Assembly: GCA_964017065.1 (NCBI GenBank)
Contig: OZ024786.1
Coordinates: forward strand, 5,929,781-5,993,780
DNA length: 64,000 nucleotides
From: Haliclona indistincta
Taxonomy: Eukaryota > Porifera > Demospongiae > Haplosclerida > Chalinidae
Reading direction: 5' to 3'
In this document: positions 10,761-21,215 of the stretch, one piece after another
Layout: every line of letters starts with the position of its first letter
Position numbering within the stretch: the first letter of the stretch is position 1
The notes under the pieces: generated by a model
Database searches by the model: none
Seen by the model: only the letters and a program-made list of their open reading frames with translations
Told to the model about the DNA's origin: nothing
Translations under genes and position numbers: made by a program

Positions 10761-12571
10761 ACTCCCTCCTCCCTCAATCCAAAACAAAGTGGACTCGCAG
10801 TTTTAGAAAGCAGGTAGCTTTGCTGAAGGCTGGTGATGATGCAAAGAAAGTAAAAATAACTTCTTTCTTTGACAGAGTGATGGGATTTATAGAGCATACA
10901 CCAGAGGTCAAGCAGATGTTCGTACAAGGCCAGAATTTGGAGAATGTTAGTCCGCTGTTGCAGCGTTTGTTCAAAAACGCTCAATCCAATGCTCAGCGTT
11001 TACCAGCAGGCAAGCGACATGAAGGGGTGCTGAAGAAGTTTGCCACATCACTTTTTATCTATTCAGGGTCAATGACTTACAAATACATTTACCACAACCT
11101 ACCAGATGCGCTACCATCTTTAAGAACAGTCCAACGACTTGTTGCAAGTGCCTACAAACCAATTACCGAGGGAGAATTTCGCTTTGATGATCTGTTGGCT
11201 CATTTAAACTCATACAACTCTCCAAAAATTGTTGCCATTGGAGAGGATGCAACGCGTGTTATTTCTAGGGTGGAGTATGATAAAGAGACAAATCGATTAG
11301 TCGGTTTTGTGCTCCCCTGCGATGATGCTGGAATGCCACTGGCAGATAGTTTTCTTGCAGTCTCGTTTGAAAGTATTCAAGAATATTTTCATTCTGGCAC
11401 ATTATCTAAACACGCATTTTTATACATGGCCCAGCCAATTTGTGATGGTGTGCCTGCCTTTTGCCTAAGTTGCATTGGCACAGACAATAAGTTTTGCTAC
11501 AAGTTGGTATTAAAGCGATGGAAGCATATACACTTTGAGTGTCAAAAGAGGGGAATTAGGGTAGTATCCTTTGGTACGGATGGTGACAGTAGAGAGTTAA
11601 AAGCTATGCAGATGTCTATGCATATTTGCATATCTGCCAAACCCCGCATACTAGATTACAGCTCATTATGCTTGAATTCGAGTTCAAAACTTGCCATTCC
11701 TAGTGAATGGAGGTCATGGTTTGCAGTAGGGCAGGCTACCTCAGTATGCTATATTCAAGATCCTGTACACATAGCTGTTAAACTCAAGGCAAGGTTAATG
11801 AAGCCCTCTATTATTCTGCCAATGGGGAAGTATCTGGCAGGTGCTCATCACCTCAGATTTCTACAAAGTTTCTTTGGCAAGGATGAGCACGGTCTTCGAG
11901 AACGTGATCTCAATCACAAAGATCGACAGAACTTTGAAGCAGTGCTCCGTATTTGCAGTATGTCTGTTGATACGCTACTCAAAAAACTGCCTGATGCTAA
12001 AGCAACTAATGCTTACCTAGAAGTGATTCGATGCATTTCAGATGCATTTTTGGATAAAAAGTTGACTATCATCAATAGAATCACAAAGGCATGGTTTGCG
12101 GTGTTCTTTTTGAGATACTGGAGAAGGTGGTTGCTCTTGAACGACAACTACACATTAGGTAATAATTTTGTTACCCTTAACGCCTACATGTGTGTCGAAC
12201 TGAATGCACATTCTTATGCAATTACTTTAAAAGAGTTGCATATACCAGGCATTCAGTTTTGCCCTTGGTTATTAGGTTCACAGTCATGTGAACGAATGTT
12301 TAGGGCTGCAAGGAGCATGACACCGACTTTTTCAACTATGATAAACTTTGCAATGTATGGGTTATTGAGAAGAATACACCGCATTGGCATTCAATTCAAG
12401 CTAGAGAGTGAGGCACAGACTAACGGGATATTATATCCTCGTGTTGAAAGACATAAAAAGAGAGCTGGCAGTGGTAGTAAGGAAGATTGCTGTCTTACTA
12501 TCGACTACAGCAGCATTTTAGAGGCTGTTGAGGAAGGGAAAAAAAGGCACAGTCGGCAATTGAGGATTTAG
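10740..12571 (+). CDS. DDE-like transposase of unassigned superfamily
   Basis: The frame is open from the spacer, through a basic segment (KTKWTRSFRKQ), to TAG 12569-12571, about 600 residues. Candidate RNase H-fold residues are Asp in GEDATRV (about 11246), Asp in FGTDGDSRE (about 11575) and Glu in SQSCERMFRAARSM (about 12290). The last resembles the SS-ER-F signature of hAT-type transposases, but the protein lacks other hAT marks that I know. A C-terminal continuation seems to be shifted out of frame at the A-run near 12540: the alternative frame gives AIEDLGMDELL, which I recall from relatives. The ORF itself is undamaged. Function as the transposase of this unit is inferred. Confidence 0.65.
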
Positions 12572-12599
12572 GAATGGATGAACTGTTAATAAAGGAAAA

Positions 12600-13857
12600 A
12601 TGTACCCTCCGATTCCTAAATTAGATGACTGTGTATTTGAGTGTACTAATGATGACGAAGATGACGATACAACTCTAGAATCTGAACAACTTGTTCTGGA
12701 AGAAATGGGGGTTTGCGATGTTGATCCTACCGTAATCTCTTCAGATATTTCCAAGTTAGATAGTGCCGGGGTAATTGAAAAAGATCTGAAGGAAAGCCTG
12801 ACGACCCTGAAAAAGAAAGTTTTTTCAAAGGTGGCAAACAGTTCTTTGCCAATTTACACGTGTCAAGAAGAAAAGCCCATTAAGAAATCCCGCAAGTCAC
12901 ACCACAGCGCATTTGTGTCAGTATTAAAAAATGGAGAAGAATTCTACATACATAAAGTTACAGCACTATGGCTGCTACAGGAAGGGGAGAAGGTGTCATC
13001 TGATAGGTTATTCCGTGTGCGCAATAAGCAGCCAGAGAGCAGCAATGAGACACGTGCAGTAGCTACACATGAAGATACCAGCAGCTTATCACCAGAAATT
13101 TGTTGCACCTTACAGTTAGGAGATATCTGTGCCTTTTTTCACCCTGAATCTGAGGAGAAATGGGAGCTAGGTAGAGTAGTCAAATTTGCCTATCATAAAG
13201 AAAAAACAAAGAAAGCAAGCAAGGCAATATGCATCCTATACTGCTAACCTGACCAATGACCAGGATAAAATAGGTGTACTATGCTCTTGGTTTAGTCGGT
13301 CTTCTATGCCAGAAAAGTTTTGCATTGGTATGTGTGAAAAGATACATGATTTTACACCAGCCAGTAAATACCTCTGCACTCTTCCTGAGTCATGTTTTCT
13401 TAACAGCAGCACATCATGTTCCAGTTTGCTAGATGCTAAGAGAGGGCCACATCTCATAACATCAGAGGATATTACCATCGACCCTGTTGCCCTTCACTAT
13501 GTTAACACTCTGGCTCACAAAAAAAGTGAACTTACATGTAGTCTAGTAGTTCACGTACCTGATCAAGTTGAGAAACCCAATAAGAAATGTTGGGTACAAA
13601 TAGATAAGATTGTTTTGCACAAAAAGGAACAACAAGAGATAGTCGCTGGAAAGCCGTTGTGCGACTTGCATGTAGGTGCTTACCAGAAGTTATTGAGAAG
13701 TAAAGTCGCTAATCTAAAAGGACTTCAAAATCCAGTTTTTCAACAACCTATCCGCCACGACAATGTTAATCATGATGGACAAGACCTGAGGCGATACGGG
13801 ATATATACCGAGGTGGTTAATTATGCTGTCCGAGGGCGGAGCCCGAGGATGGCATAA
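12600..13857 (+). CDS. BAH-like / Ulp1-like C-terminal part of the same unit, frameshifted and truncated
   Basis: The ORF at 12600-13247 begins MYPPIPKLDD and has an acidic start, a basic patch, and then LQLGDICAFFHP...WELGRVVKF, resembling a BAH or Tudor-like chromatin module (moderate guess). Near 13200-13240 the reading frame changes and continues at 13230-13857. That part ends in LCDLHVGAYQKLL...GLQNPVFQQ, which matches the start of the Ulp1-like peptidase domain also seen at 21.9 kb. The peptidase is cut off when the ORF runs into the foldback element at 13791, so no catalytic His/Asp/Cys remains. Frame changes at 12540, 12595 and 13200 all sit at or beside A-runs. Confidence 0.55.
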
Positions 13858-13884
13858 TTAACCACCGAGGTATTATCCCGATCG
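13791..13884. mobile_element. foldback element FB1
   Basis: Arms of about 42 bp fold around the centre CCGAGGGCGGAGCCCGAGG. Words such as CCGAGGTGGTTAATTATG recur inverted. It interrupts the end of the Ulp1-like coding sequence. It shares its layout with elements at 41939, 49098 and 62681. Confidence 0.8.
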
Positions 13885-14040
13885 CCGAAGAGACTGGGAG
13901 TTAACTGACTTGTACCCCACCACCAGTCTTCTCGTGGTGTTTGTAGCTGCTCGTAGCTGTTCTGTAGCTTGTAAGCGAAGATCTACGAGCGATGGGAGCC
14001 CAGGACACTCGCCTCCAAGCGCACACTCGCCAGGTCTATA

Positions 14041-14142
14041 ATGGCGAACGCCCGTGTTCAAGTTGGGCGACAAACGGCGAACGCCCGTGTTCAAGTTGGG
14101 CGACAAACGGCGAACGCCCGTGTTCAAGTTGGGCGACAAACG
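14041..14142. repeat. 33-bp tandem repeat, three copies
   Basis: Three essentially identical copies of a 33-bp unit begin GGCGAACGCCCGTG. The unit length is a multiple of three, which explains the short ORFs here. It is not considered a gene. Confidence 0.9.
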
Positions 14143-14542
14143 AAGCCTGGCGTCAACTTTTGTGCAGCTAAAACGCACGGTAACTTCGCTTTCAGGCAGC
14201 AATGCCGGCTGACCTTTCCCAAAGGTTAACACGTGCGCCAAAAATTTATTGATAATTTATTGACGTTAGCCCACTAGTATCTGCTATTTTGTGGGGTATA
14301 AAGCTCCACTCACTTTCGCCGGGTGGGCAGGTGTGGACAAGGGACTAGTGCCACTTTGCCACACTGACACACTATTAGGGACTAGTCTTCATTTATCAGC
14401 ATGTGTTTGAATTGTTCATAATAAGTGCAGTACAGTATTTGACCCCATGTGGTAAAGTAAATTATTTTTTATTGGAAGCAAAGTTATAGTACACTTGAGG
14501 TTTTCAAAACAAACTAAAATTTCCATGTATTTGGTTTTTTAG

Positions 14543-15196
14543 GATACAAGTGCTCCCTCTTTCAAGTTAATTGAAAATCCAGGAATCGATGCAATGCCTA
14601 TTTTGCTTCCCAACCTACACACGGAAATCAAAACTGGATACGAGATTCTACAACCCTTTCTAAACAAGCAAGGAAGAGAGCCCGATAAAGTAATCGGAGA
14701 TGGAAACTGTCTTTTCTGGGCATTGTCAAGGAATATTACTGGTGTGGAAGACCACCACTTACTGTTGAGAAAGGCTATCTCAGATTTTGAGGAAAACAAT
14801 CCGGTTTTGTTTACTGGACTAAGCTCAGCAATCATACAAGTACCACTACAGGAACATTTGAAAAGGATTAAAAAACCATATGTTTGGGGAACAACGCTTG
14901 AAATATTTGCTGCAGCTTCCCTACTACAAATGGATGTTTACGTAGCAACAGATTCTTATAGACCGGGAGTTGCTACATGGCTACTCGTGAATCCTAAACC
15001 ACCATTTGTTTTAAAGAGCTGACAACAGATTATTTGCCAATTGAGTACCTTGTACACAAGCACTGAAAATTCATGGATTGAACTGACTTATGTATTGGGT
15101 TGTCACTTTGACAGTATTCGCTGTTTGCACGCAAATCCAGAAAGACCACAGCTAGTGAAGAAAGAAGAACAAGCAGGACTGATTAGTACTAGCTGA
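14543..15196 (+). pseudogene. OTU-family cysteine protease with one in-frame TGA
   Basis: The frame runs from an acceptor-like AG at about 14542 to TGA 15194-15196. The OTU Asp/Cys motif is IGDGNCLFWALS (about 14695-14730), and WGTTLEIFAAASLLQMDVYVAT follows. After a single TGA at 15020-15022 the same frame continues with WIELTYVLGCHFDSI, which supplies the catalytic His. OTU proteases remove ubiquitin or related tags. In invertebrate genomes such genes often travel with transposons, and this one follows the 9.2-13.9 kb unit. The stop makes it a likely recent pseudogene, unless it is a sequence error or lies in an unrecognised intron. Confidence 0.7.
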
Positions 15197-15490
15197 ACAG
15201 TGTACGTGTCAAATGCATGTGTCTATCAAAGTAATTTGTGCAACTTGTGATATGTCAGACAAAAAGAGGTACCTTATTGAAAAAAATTAATTAGCTACCC
15301 GACAGTATTTAGACAAATATATATCTGTACTTTTGCCAAGAGACAGTTTAACAGAACCATGATCATTGATGCCTCTTTTTGATGACTATGACCATGACCA
15401 TGATCATTGATGACTCAACTAACTACTTAGTCTCATTTCAGCATACACTAAAGAGAGGTGGTAATATTGCTTGTACTACTACTTATACAC
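15197..15490. other. no gene seen
   Basis: AT-rich sequence with a local repeat of ATGACCATGATCATTGATG-type words near 15358-15415. Confidence 0.4.
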
Positions 15491-15494
15491 AATG

Positions 15495-16205
15495 TACTAT
15501 ACCAGAGAAACTGCGGACACCAGAGACACTATAGACACCAGGGACACCAGAGAAACTGCAGACACCAGAGACACTACAGACACCAGAGACACTGCAGACA
15601 CTGCAGACACTAGGGACACTACAGACACCAGAGACACTGCAGACAACAGAAACACTACAGACACTAGGGACACTGCAGACACCGGAGACACTGCAGACAC
15701 CGGAGACACAACAGACACCACAGACACCAGAGACACTACAGACACCGGAGACACTATACATACACCAGAGACACTACAGACACTACAGACACTACAGACA
15801 CCAGAGACACTACAGACACCGGAGACACTACAGACACCAGAGACACTACAGACACCGGAGACACTATACAGACACCAGAGACACTACAGACACCAGAGAC
15901 ACTACAGACACCAGAGACACTATAGACACTAGGGACACTACAGACACCAGAGACACTACAGACACCGGAGACACTATAGACACTAGGGACACTACAGACA
16001 CCAGAGACACTAAAGACACCGGAGACACTACAGACACTACAGACACCAAGGACACTACAGACACCAGAGACACTGCAGACACTACAGACACACAGACACT
16101 ACCGACACCAAGGACACTACAGACACCAGAGACACTGCAGACACCAGAGACACTGCAGACACCAGAGACACTACAGGCACTGCAGACACGAGAGACACCA
16201 AGCAC
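15495..16205. repeat. 9/18-bp minisatellite
   Basis: About 700 bp of ACACTACAG/ACACCAGAG units (9 bp, paired to 18). Because the unit is a multiple of three, all frames stay open and produce false ORFs on both strands. Confidence 0.95.
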
Positions 16206-16489
16206 ATTGACCGTGAGCTGTACTGTCTAGACACGGTGCACGTGACTTCCTGTTGGGGCTTCGCTGTACATAGTTGGATTCGAAACGATTGTCCGATAAT
16301 AGGTCCAATCGTCCGATAATACATTATTCCGAATACGACACTTGGAGGCGAATTCCAGCGTGGTCGTAGAACCGACAGACCAGTCACTCACAGAATCTAG
16401 GTTACTATTCAGTGGCTACAAGTTGCCACCACGCACGCCGCCTTCGCTATTTTAATCTGTACAAAAAACTGTCCGTAAATATACATGCC

Positions 16490-16838
16490 GTCTGAAAATT
16501 GATTATTATGTTTGGTTGCCGGGTATTGACAAGGAAATTGAGAAGTCTGTCAAACGATGTCAAAAATGCCAACAGACTCAAGCACTGCCACCGTCAGCTC
16601 CCTTGCACCCTTGGAAATGGCAATTGCGACCATGGACAAGACTCCATATCGACTACTACGGACCTATAAGTGGAAAGATGTTACTTGTGGTTGTGGACTC
16701 TCATTCAAAATGGATTGAGGCTTTCCCTGTGTACACGGCAAATTCACAGACCGCCTTCGACCTCTCTTCGCTCAGTTCGGGTTACCTGAAACAATCGTCT
16801 CCGACAATGATGCATACTTTCTCAGTGATGAATTCGAA
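16490..16838 (+). pseudogene. Gypsy-type integrase, 5' part
   Basis: The zinc-binding end (CQKCQQTQ) and the start of the core (RLHIDYYGPI, then VVDSHSKWIEAF) are clear. A frameshift lies near 16750, after which the second core Asp appears as IVSDNDAYF. The sequence is interrupted at 16839 by an inserted element and resumes at 17703. Reverse transcriptase and protease are absent upstream, so this is a 3' remnant of a Ty3/Gypsy retrotransposon. Confidence 0.85.
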
Positions 16839-16840
16839 TA

Positions 16841-17700
16841 GACCTTTTCGTTATAAGCGCTAAAGAATGCAATTATAACGCCCATAAACTTGCAATTGCC
16901 CATAAACTTGCATCCGGAGTAGTTTAAGCCCCACCTCCTAGCAAGTTCTAAACCATCGCCATACATTTCGAGCGTTTTTTATGCGCTGCAAACTTACACT
17001 GTTCTGGCCGTATCTTTTAAAACAGCGCTACTAAGTAAAACTAGAATCATCAGGCTATCACATGGTACTGTAGGAGCAAAGCAGAAACCGTTAACGAGTA
17101 AGAGCTCTATAGCGACGGCAGAGAAGACCACGTAAGTTATTCTTGTCCGAGTTCTTGGCATTCTAGCATGTGTATTGTAATGCTGGTAGAGGCTCACATA
17201 TGCTTTTAATTTCACACACGTACAATGCAGGTTGACTCATGCAATCAATATTAGATATGGCTGAAAGGACTGTGACACTATAATCAGAAGAAGATATTCC
17301 TGGTGCAATGTTAGATTGCAGACCTTTGGAAACATACACTGTTCCAGAATTGCGTTGGTGGCTACTTTGTAGAGGCATCTCTCCACAAGCATCATTGAAG
17401 AAATAATAGTTTTTATAGTTTTTTATAATGGTCTTCTTTACAGAGCTATTACTCGGCCTTACTTTAGCTGCTACTCGCGATTTCAGTACTATGTGATAGC
17501 CTGATGATTCTAGTTTTACTTAGTAGCGCTGTTTTAGAAGATACGGCCAGAACAGTGTAAGTTTGCAGCGCATAAAAAACGCTCGAAATGTATGGCGATG
17601 GTTTAGAACTTGCTAGGAGGTGGGGCTTAAACTACTCCGGATGCAAGTCTATGGGCAATAATTGAATGGGATACATTCTTTCGCTTATAACGAAAAGGTC
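16841..17700. mobile_element. 860-bp TIR element with TA target duplication, inserted in Gypsy integrase
   Basis: The ends are inverted repeats starting GACCTTTTCGTTATAAGCG, and similarity continues for about 220 bp (16841-17064 against 17491-17700). Both sides are flanked by TA (16839-16840 and 17701-17702), as for Tc1/mariner-like insertion. The centre carries a SAP-domain exon remnant. It looks like an internally deleted copy of a larger element. Confidence 0.85.
17257..17406 (+). pseudogene. SAP-domain exon inside the 860-bp element
   Basis: A 49-codon frame starts at ATG 17257. It has one TAA at codon 9, then EDIPGAMLDCRP...VPELRWWLLCRGI. This is the SAP-type motif I recall at the N-terminus of SWIM/YqaJ transposon-associated proteins. 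The rest of such a protein is missing, so it marks the probable parent of this non-autonomous element. Confidence 0.6.
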
Positions 17701-17702
17701 TA

Positions 17703-18360
17703 TTGTTCCTTCGGCAAAATGGCATCAATCACCCTAATTCTCCTGCTTACCACCCAGCCTCAAAACGGGCTAGTGGAACAGGCAGTTCAAACATTGAAAC
17801 AGGGATTAAAGAAGGTGCAGGAAGGATCACTGGTTACACGAATAGCAAAGGCATATCGCATCACTCAGCATTCGACTACAGGTCGAGCACCGGCTGAACT
17901 CCTGCTGGGGAAAATCCCTCGCACTAGACTGGACCTCATGATGCCGAGATTGGAGGAGAGAGTGGAGAGGAAGCAATGGCAACAAAAAGACAGACATGAC
18001 AGGTCCACCAAAGCATGCACATTCTCTACCGGAGATACAGTACTAATTCGTAACTTCCCATCTGGTCGTGGATGGATTCGAGGTACCATCACAAGCCAGT
18101 AGGCCCAGTCTCGTATCAGATCGAGTTAGAAAATGGTAGAGTGGTAAAGCGTCATCAAGATCATGTTCGACTGCGATCAGACACTCTGAGTTCTGACAAG
18201 AGTGATTTCCCACATGTTCCGATTCGAACTCCTACTGCTCCGCCACCAAATCGTCAACAAGAGCAAGTCGTTGAACAGGAGAGAGTCCCTCGTTACCCGT
18301 CTCGCAACTGGAACCCTCCGAACCGACTGACCTATTTAATTTTTGTAAGGAAGAAGGGAT
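17703..18360 (+). pseudogene. Gypsy integrase 3' part and C-terminal tail
   Basis: Integrase resumes after the insertion: the NGINHPNSPAYHP stretch is in one frame and NGLVEQAVQTLKQ, which holds the catalytic Glu, is in the next. The tail contains the DTVLIRNF segment, then after another frame change SYQIELENGRVVKRHQDHVR, and ends with the RYPSRNWNPPNRL motif typical of Gypsy pol C-termini. At least two frameshifts are present. Confidence 0.8.
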
Positions 18361-18710
18361 GTTGTAGTCAGTTTGTTGTATTGTGTTGTATTGCATGAAT
18401 TAATATTTAGCGCGTGTGTATTTTAACCCATGTGTTCCTGCGTGACTGGATTGTACTGTGATAGAATAATTTGTGTTGAGCTAGCTACTAGTGAGTTGTG
18501 GCGCACACAGTGAAGATACGACATTCTGAATTATCCGTTCACCAATCTATACATCACGTCGCAAGCACCAGAAGAATCCATCGCTGAAAGGTACACGAGC
18601 AAGCAGCCAGATCGCCACAGGAGGCCGGGGCTGAGGAAAGCCACCAGCCCCACCCATAACACGTGTAGCAGTTACGCCCATCACGTGATCAATGCCGGCT
18701 CTTTAAGCGT
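18361..18710 (+). repeat. probable Gypsy LTR
   Basis: A purine-rich tract (18345-18360) is followed by TGTTGTAGTC, a good 3' LTR start. At about 18713 TTTGGCGACCGG resembles the TGGCGAC sequence that follows the 5' LTR in many Gypsy elements. The LTR could therefore span 18361-18710. The exact end is uncertain and no second copy is in the window. Confidence 0.5.
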
Positions 18711-18939
18711 TATATTTGGCGACCGGTACCGGCTCTCTAGCCACAGCGTTTTCCCAAACACCAGCTTTGGACTGACTAGCGACTCTCTTGATACCATCGA
18801 CTCTCTTGTAGTCGAAGGCCTAGGAACAGCGCAAGCTTCTGGAATCGCTATATCAAGTGGACCGTCGTCATCAGGACACGCAGCTAGCCGCTATCTATCT
18901 CCACTCGCAGATTCACGTCGAATGCTGCCGCTGGTGAGG

Positions 18940-19215
18940 AGCTCGAGGTGCAAAAGCTCTGGAACTGCTAAAGTTAAAATAGTAAAAGCAAGTGTATCAA
19001 AAACTCAGGGCGGCAGGTTTTTATTCGACAAAATTGGACAAACCTTTGTGGTTCTAACTGAAGCATCTGCCAACATCCACTTTATAACTTCTGAAGTTCA
19101 AAGAAAATGAGGGAAAAGGCATATTATGGTCACAGTGAATGCATTTCCAAATGAGGATTCACCTGCTACTCAAGCTATTGATAAGCAAAACCATCCTTTT
19201 ACTGCTGTACTTTTA
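18940..19215 (+). pseudogene. N-terminal domain remnant of the HECT-associated family
   Basis: The frame gives GGRFLFDKIGQTFVVLTEAS, then ANIHFITSEVQRK, a TGA, and MVTVNAFPNEDSPATQ. The TGA falls where related copies have Trp: a second fragment at 19920-19990 reads LQSKWGEGYEVLTI...ENSPETQG. Both look like decayed copies of a domain I associate with the N-terminus of G2E3-like proteins. Confidence 0.45.
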
Positions 19216-19259
19216 TGAATGGCTATGAGCACACCGGTGTAAATTCTTATTAAGCCTTG

Positions 19260-20080
19260 ATATGTGCATTGTTCATTATAATTTCATGAATGCTTGTTTT
19301 AAGATGGGATTAAAATTATGTACACTTCCAGTTGATCTTTGATATCACACTTTCCTGGATAAGCATGAAGGCAGGCCAATTTACAACTAGGGTAGCACAG
19401 GGCACTTGTACTATGGTTTATTAGCTCGAGCCAGGAGATAATACACCTCCTGGTTTAAATATATATCCAAACAGCCACGGATGAAAAGTTTGCGAACTAC
19501 ATAGACAAGAAAGGCTGAAGTGCTGGATGATTTCCTGACTAAGAAAATGATAAGCAATTCACTGAAATTAGCTGGCACTGTTTCGTGGCTGTAAGCTACT
19601 GAACAGGACAGGTACGTATAGTCAGTAAAGGCTAACAATAACTCTGTCTTCTCCCTACACACGAACGATCAACGCTACTGCCATTGTTGAATAAGCCTGC
19701 ATCACCAAGCTGAGCAAGAACAACTACAAGTAAACAGCTAGTCATGCCCTTAGCAACCACAAAGCCAATAGTGTAATACTAATTGAAGGGCACTGGTCGA
19801 AATGGCATAAGAATTTATTTGTTTTGCAAAATAGTGCTTTTGTTAGATTACTATAGTTAACATTGATGATTCAGAATCCAATGTGAAACAACCAAACAAG
19901 TTGTCAGGAACATCTGTGCTGCAGAGCAAATGGGGAGAAGGATACGAGGTATTGACAATTGCCATAGAAAACTCTCCAGAAACACAAGGTACAAAAAACC
20001 AATATTTGTATAGTCTGTAGGAAATAGCGCTAGAAAATTAGCAGTCAAAGAAAATATTTGATTTTTTTACAACTGTGACT
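19260..20080. other. decayed sequence; one related fragment at about 19870-19990
   Basis: Apart from the KWG...SPETQG fragment named in the previous entry, no gene is seen in this stretch. Confidence 0.35.
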
Positions 20081-20333
20081 TGTCGGAAGATTGAACCAGA
20101 GATAATATATACAGGGATAAGAAACTCATTTACGGTACCATATCAAAATGTATTACGTGACGTCATCAGTCTGAAACAGCCCGCGTTATGCTCATTAACT
20201 GCTCGGCGACTCACACTTGACAGAGAAACTCGCTCTGTAGCAACTTTCCGCGTCCTGTTGTCTCTACACACCGACTTCCTTTCTACTTCTCGAGGGTGTT
20301 ACAGTCGCGCTGTGGTGTTTATTCGTAGTGGTG

Positions 20334-20855
20334 ATGGAGATACACGATTCTGAAACCGATCTTCAACCGAGGTAAGCGGCTATTTGTATTGCCTGTAAAC
20401 TGTAGACACGTTTACTTCGAAGTGTTCGGGTATACTTGGCTAGCTCCAGTACTTATTCAATGTGAATGTGTCGGTGTGTTGTTTAGTCAAGGTTTTATGT
20501 TCCTAGGCGCCGTTTACGGCGAGTAAAAAGCAAATTGTTTCCATCTCTCGTGGCCTATGGTGACTATAGTATTGACACGTTTTCTCTTACAAGCTTACAG
20601 TATGAGTATGCATATGCCTGTAGGTAAGTAGAGTGTATGTTGGAATGTTGTTATAATTCGTAAAATTTGAACTGCAATAGTATCTAAAAGAGCTATACCC
20701 ACTGAAAGTATCATGTAATTTGTATTGTTCTCCCATTTTGTAGGCGTGGCAAGTCTTGGAAGGAAGAAGTAAAGGCAAACTTGGGCTCAAAAGGAAGTCA
20801 CATGTTCAGCAGAAGCCAGCTCCATCACAGCCTATCCCTCCCAGTGACTCAGTAG
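20334..20855 (+). CDS. three-exon gene for an 88-residue basic protein
   Basis: Exons 20334-20371, 20507-20623 and 20744-20855 join to exactly 267 nt, from ATG to TAG. The introns are GTAAGC...CTAG (135 bp) and GTAAGT...GTAG (120 bp), both in phase 2. The product starts MEIHDSETDLQPRRRLRRVK, has a Tyr-rich middle (QYEYAYACRR) and a basic C-terminal part (GKSWKEEVKANLGSKGSH). No family is recognised. No signal peptide or membrane segment is visible, and the Arg/Lys clusters suggest nucleic-acid binding. Both introns are well formed and the frame is intact, so this is likely a real gene. Confidence 0.65.
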
Positions 20856-20939
20856 TATAGCAATTTCAAAGCAATAATAATATAATATAATATATTTACA
20901 ATAATTAATTATAATAATGTAGCAATTTTAAAGTCAAGC

Positions 20940-21215
20940 TAGCACATGCATGTTTCAAAGCCTTTGCCAACAGAGAACTCGTGGTAAGGCTTATCCAGCT
21001 TGGAAGTTACAGATCGCCTAAGTCGCTTGACGGAGTCTAGCATCTGCTCATACGATCGCCTCATACGTTCGACTAGCTTCTGCCGTCGAACGAATTAGCC
21101 ATTCGACAACTTCTTTGTCCAGACAAAGAAGTTGTCGAATGGCTTCCACGTACAGGCAGTGTCACTTTCCAGCTCGTCTAGGTCCAGCAATAGCTGATGA
21201 TGTACGTCTGCTTAC
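20940..21215 (-). pseudogene. minus-strand coding remnant facing the 88-residue gene
   Basis: Read on the minus strand, about 90 codons are open except for one TAA near 21096-21098. Before the stop: LDELESD and FDNFFVWTKKLSNG. After it: VRRQKLVERMRRSYEQMLDS and VKRLRRSVTSKL. The RLRR...SKL stretch faintly resembles the plus-strand product, so the two may be distant paralogues. The stop sits at the end of the 23-bp palindrome. Confidence 0.35.
21097..21144. repeat. perfect 23-bp inverted repeat with 2-nt loop
   Basis: Left arm 21097-21119 and right arm 21122-21144 are exact reverse complements around CA. The palindrome coincides with the codons of FDNFFVWTKKLSNG on the minus strand. Confidence 0.9.

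Noticed and set aside
10132..10787. Out-of-frame ORFs rich in LSLMMV and HHEGETCVQEG
   Set aside because: Shadow frames of the spacer minisatellite; the frame continuous with the transposase is the HDG/PPEHRS one.
15495..16205. Long ORFs on both strands
   Set aside because: They come from a 9/18-bp minisatellite, which keeps every frame open.
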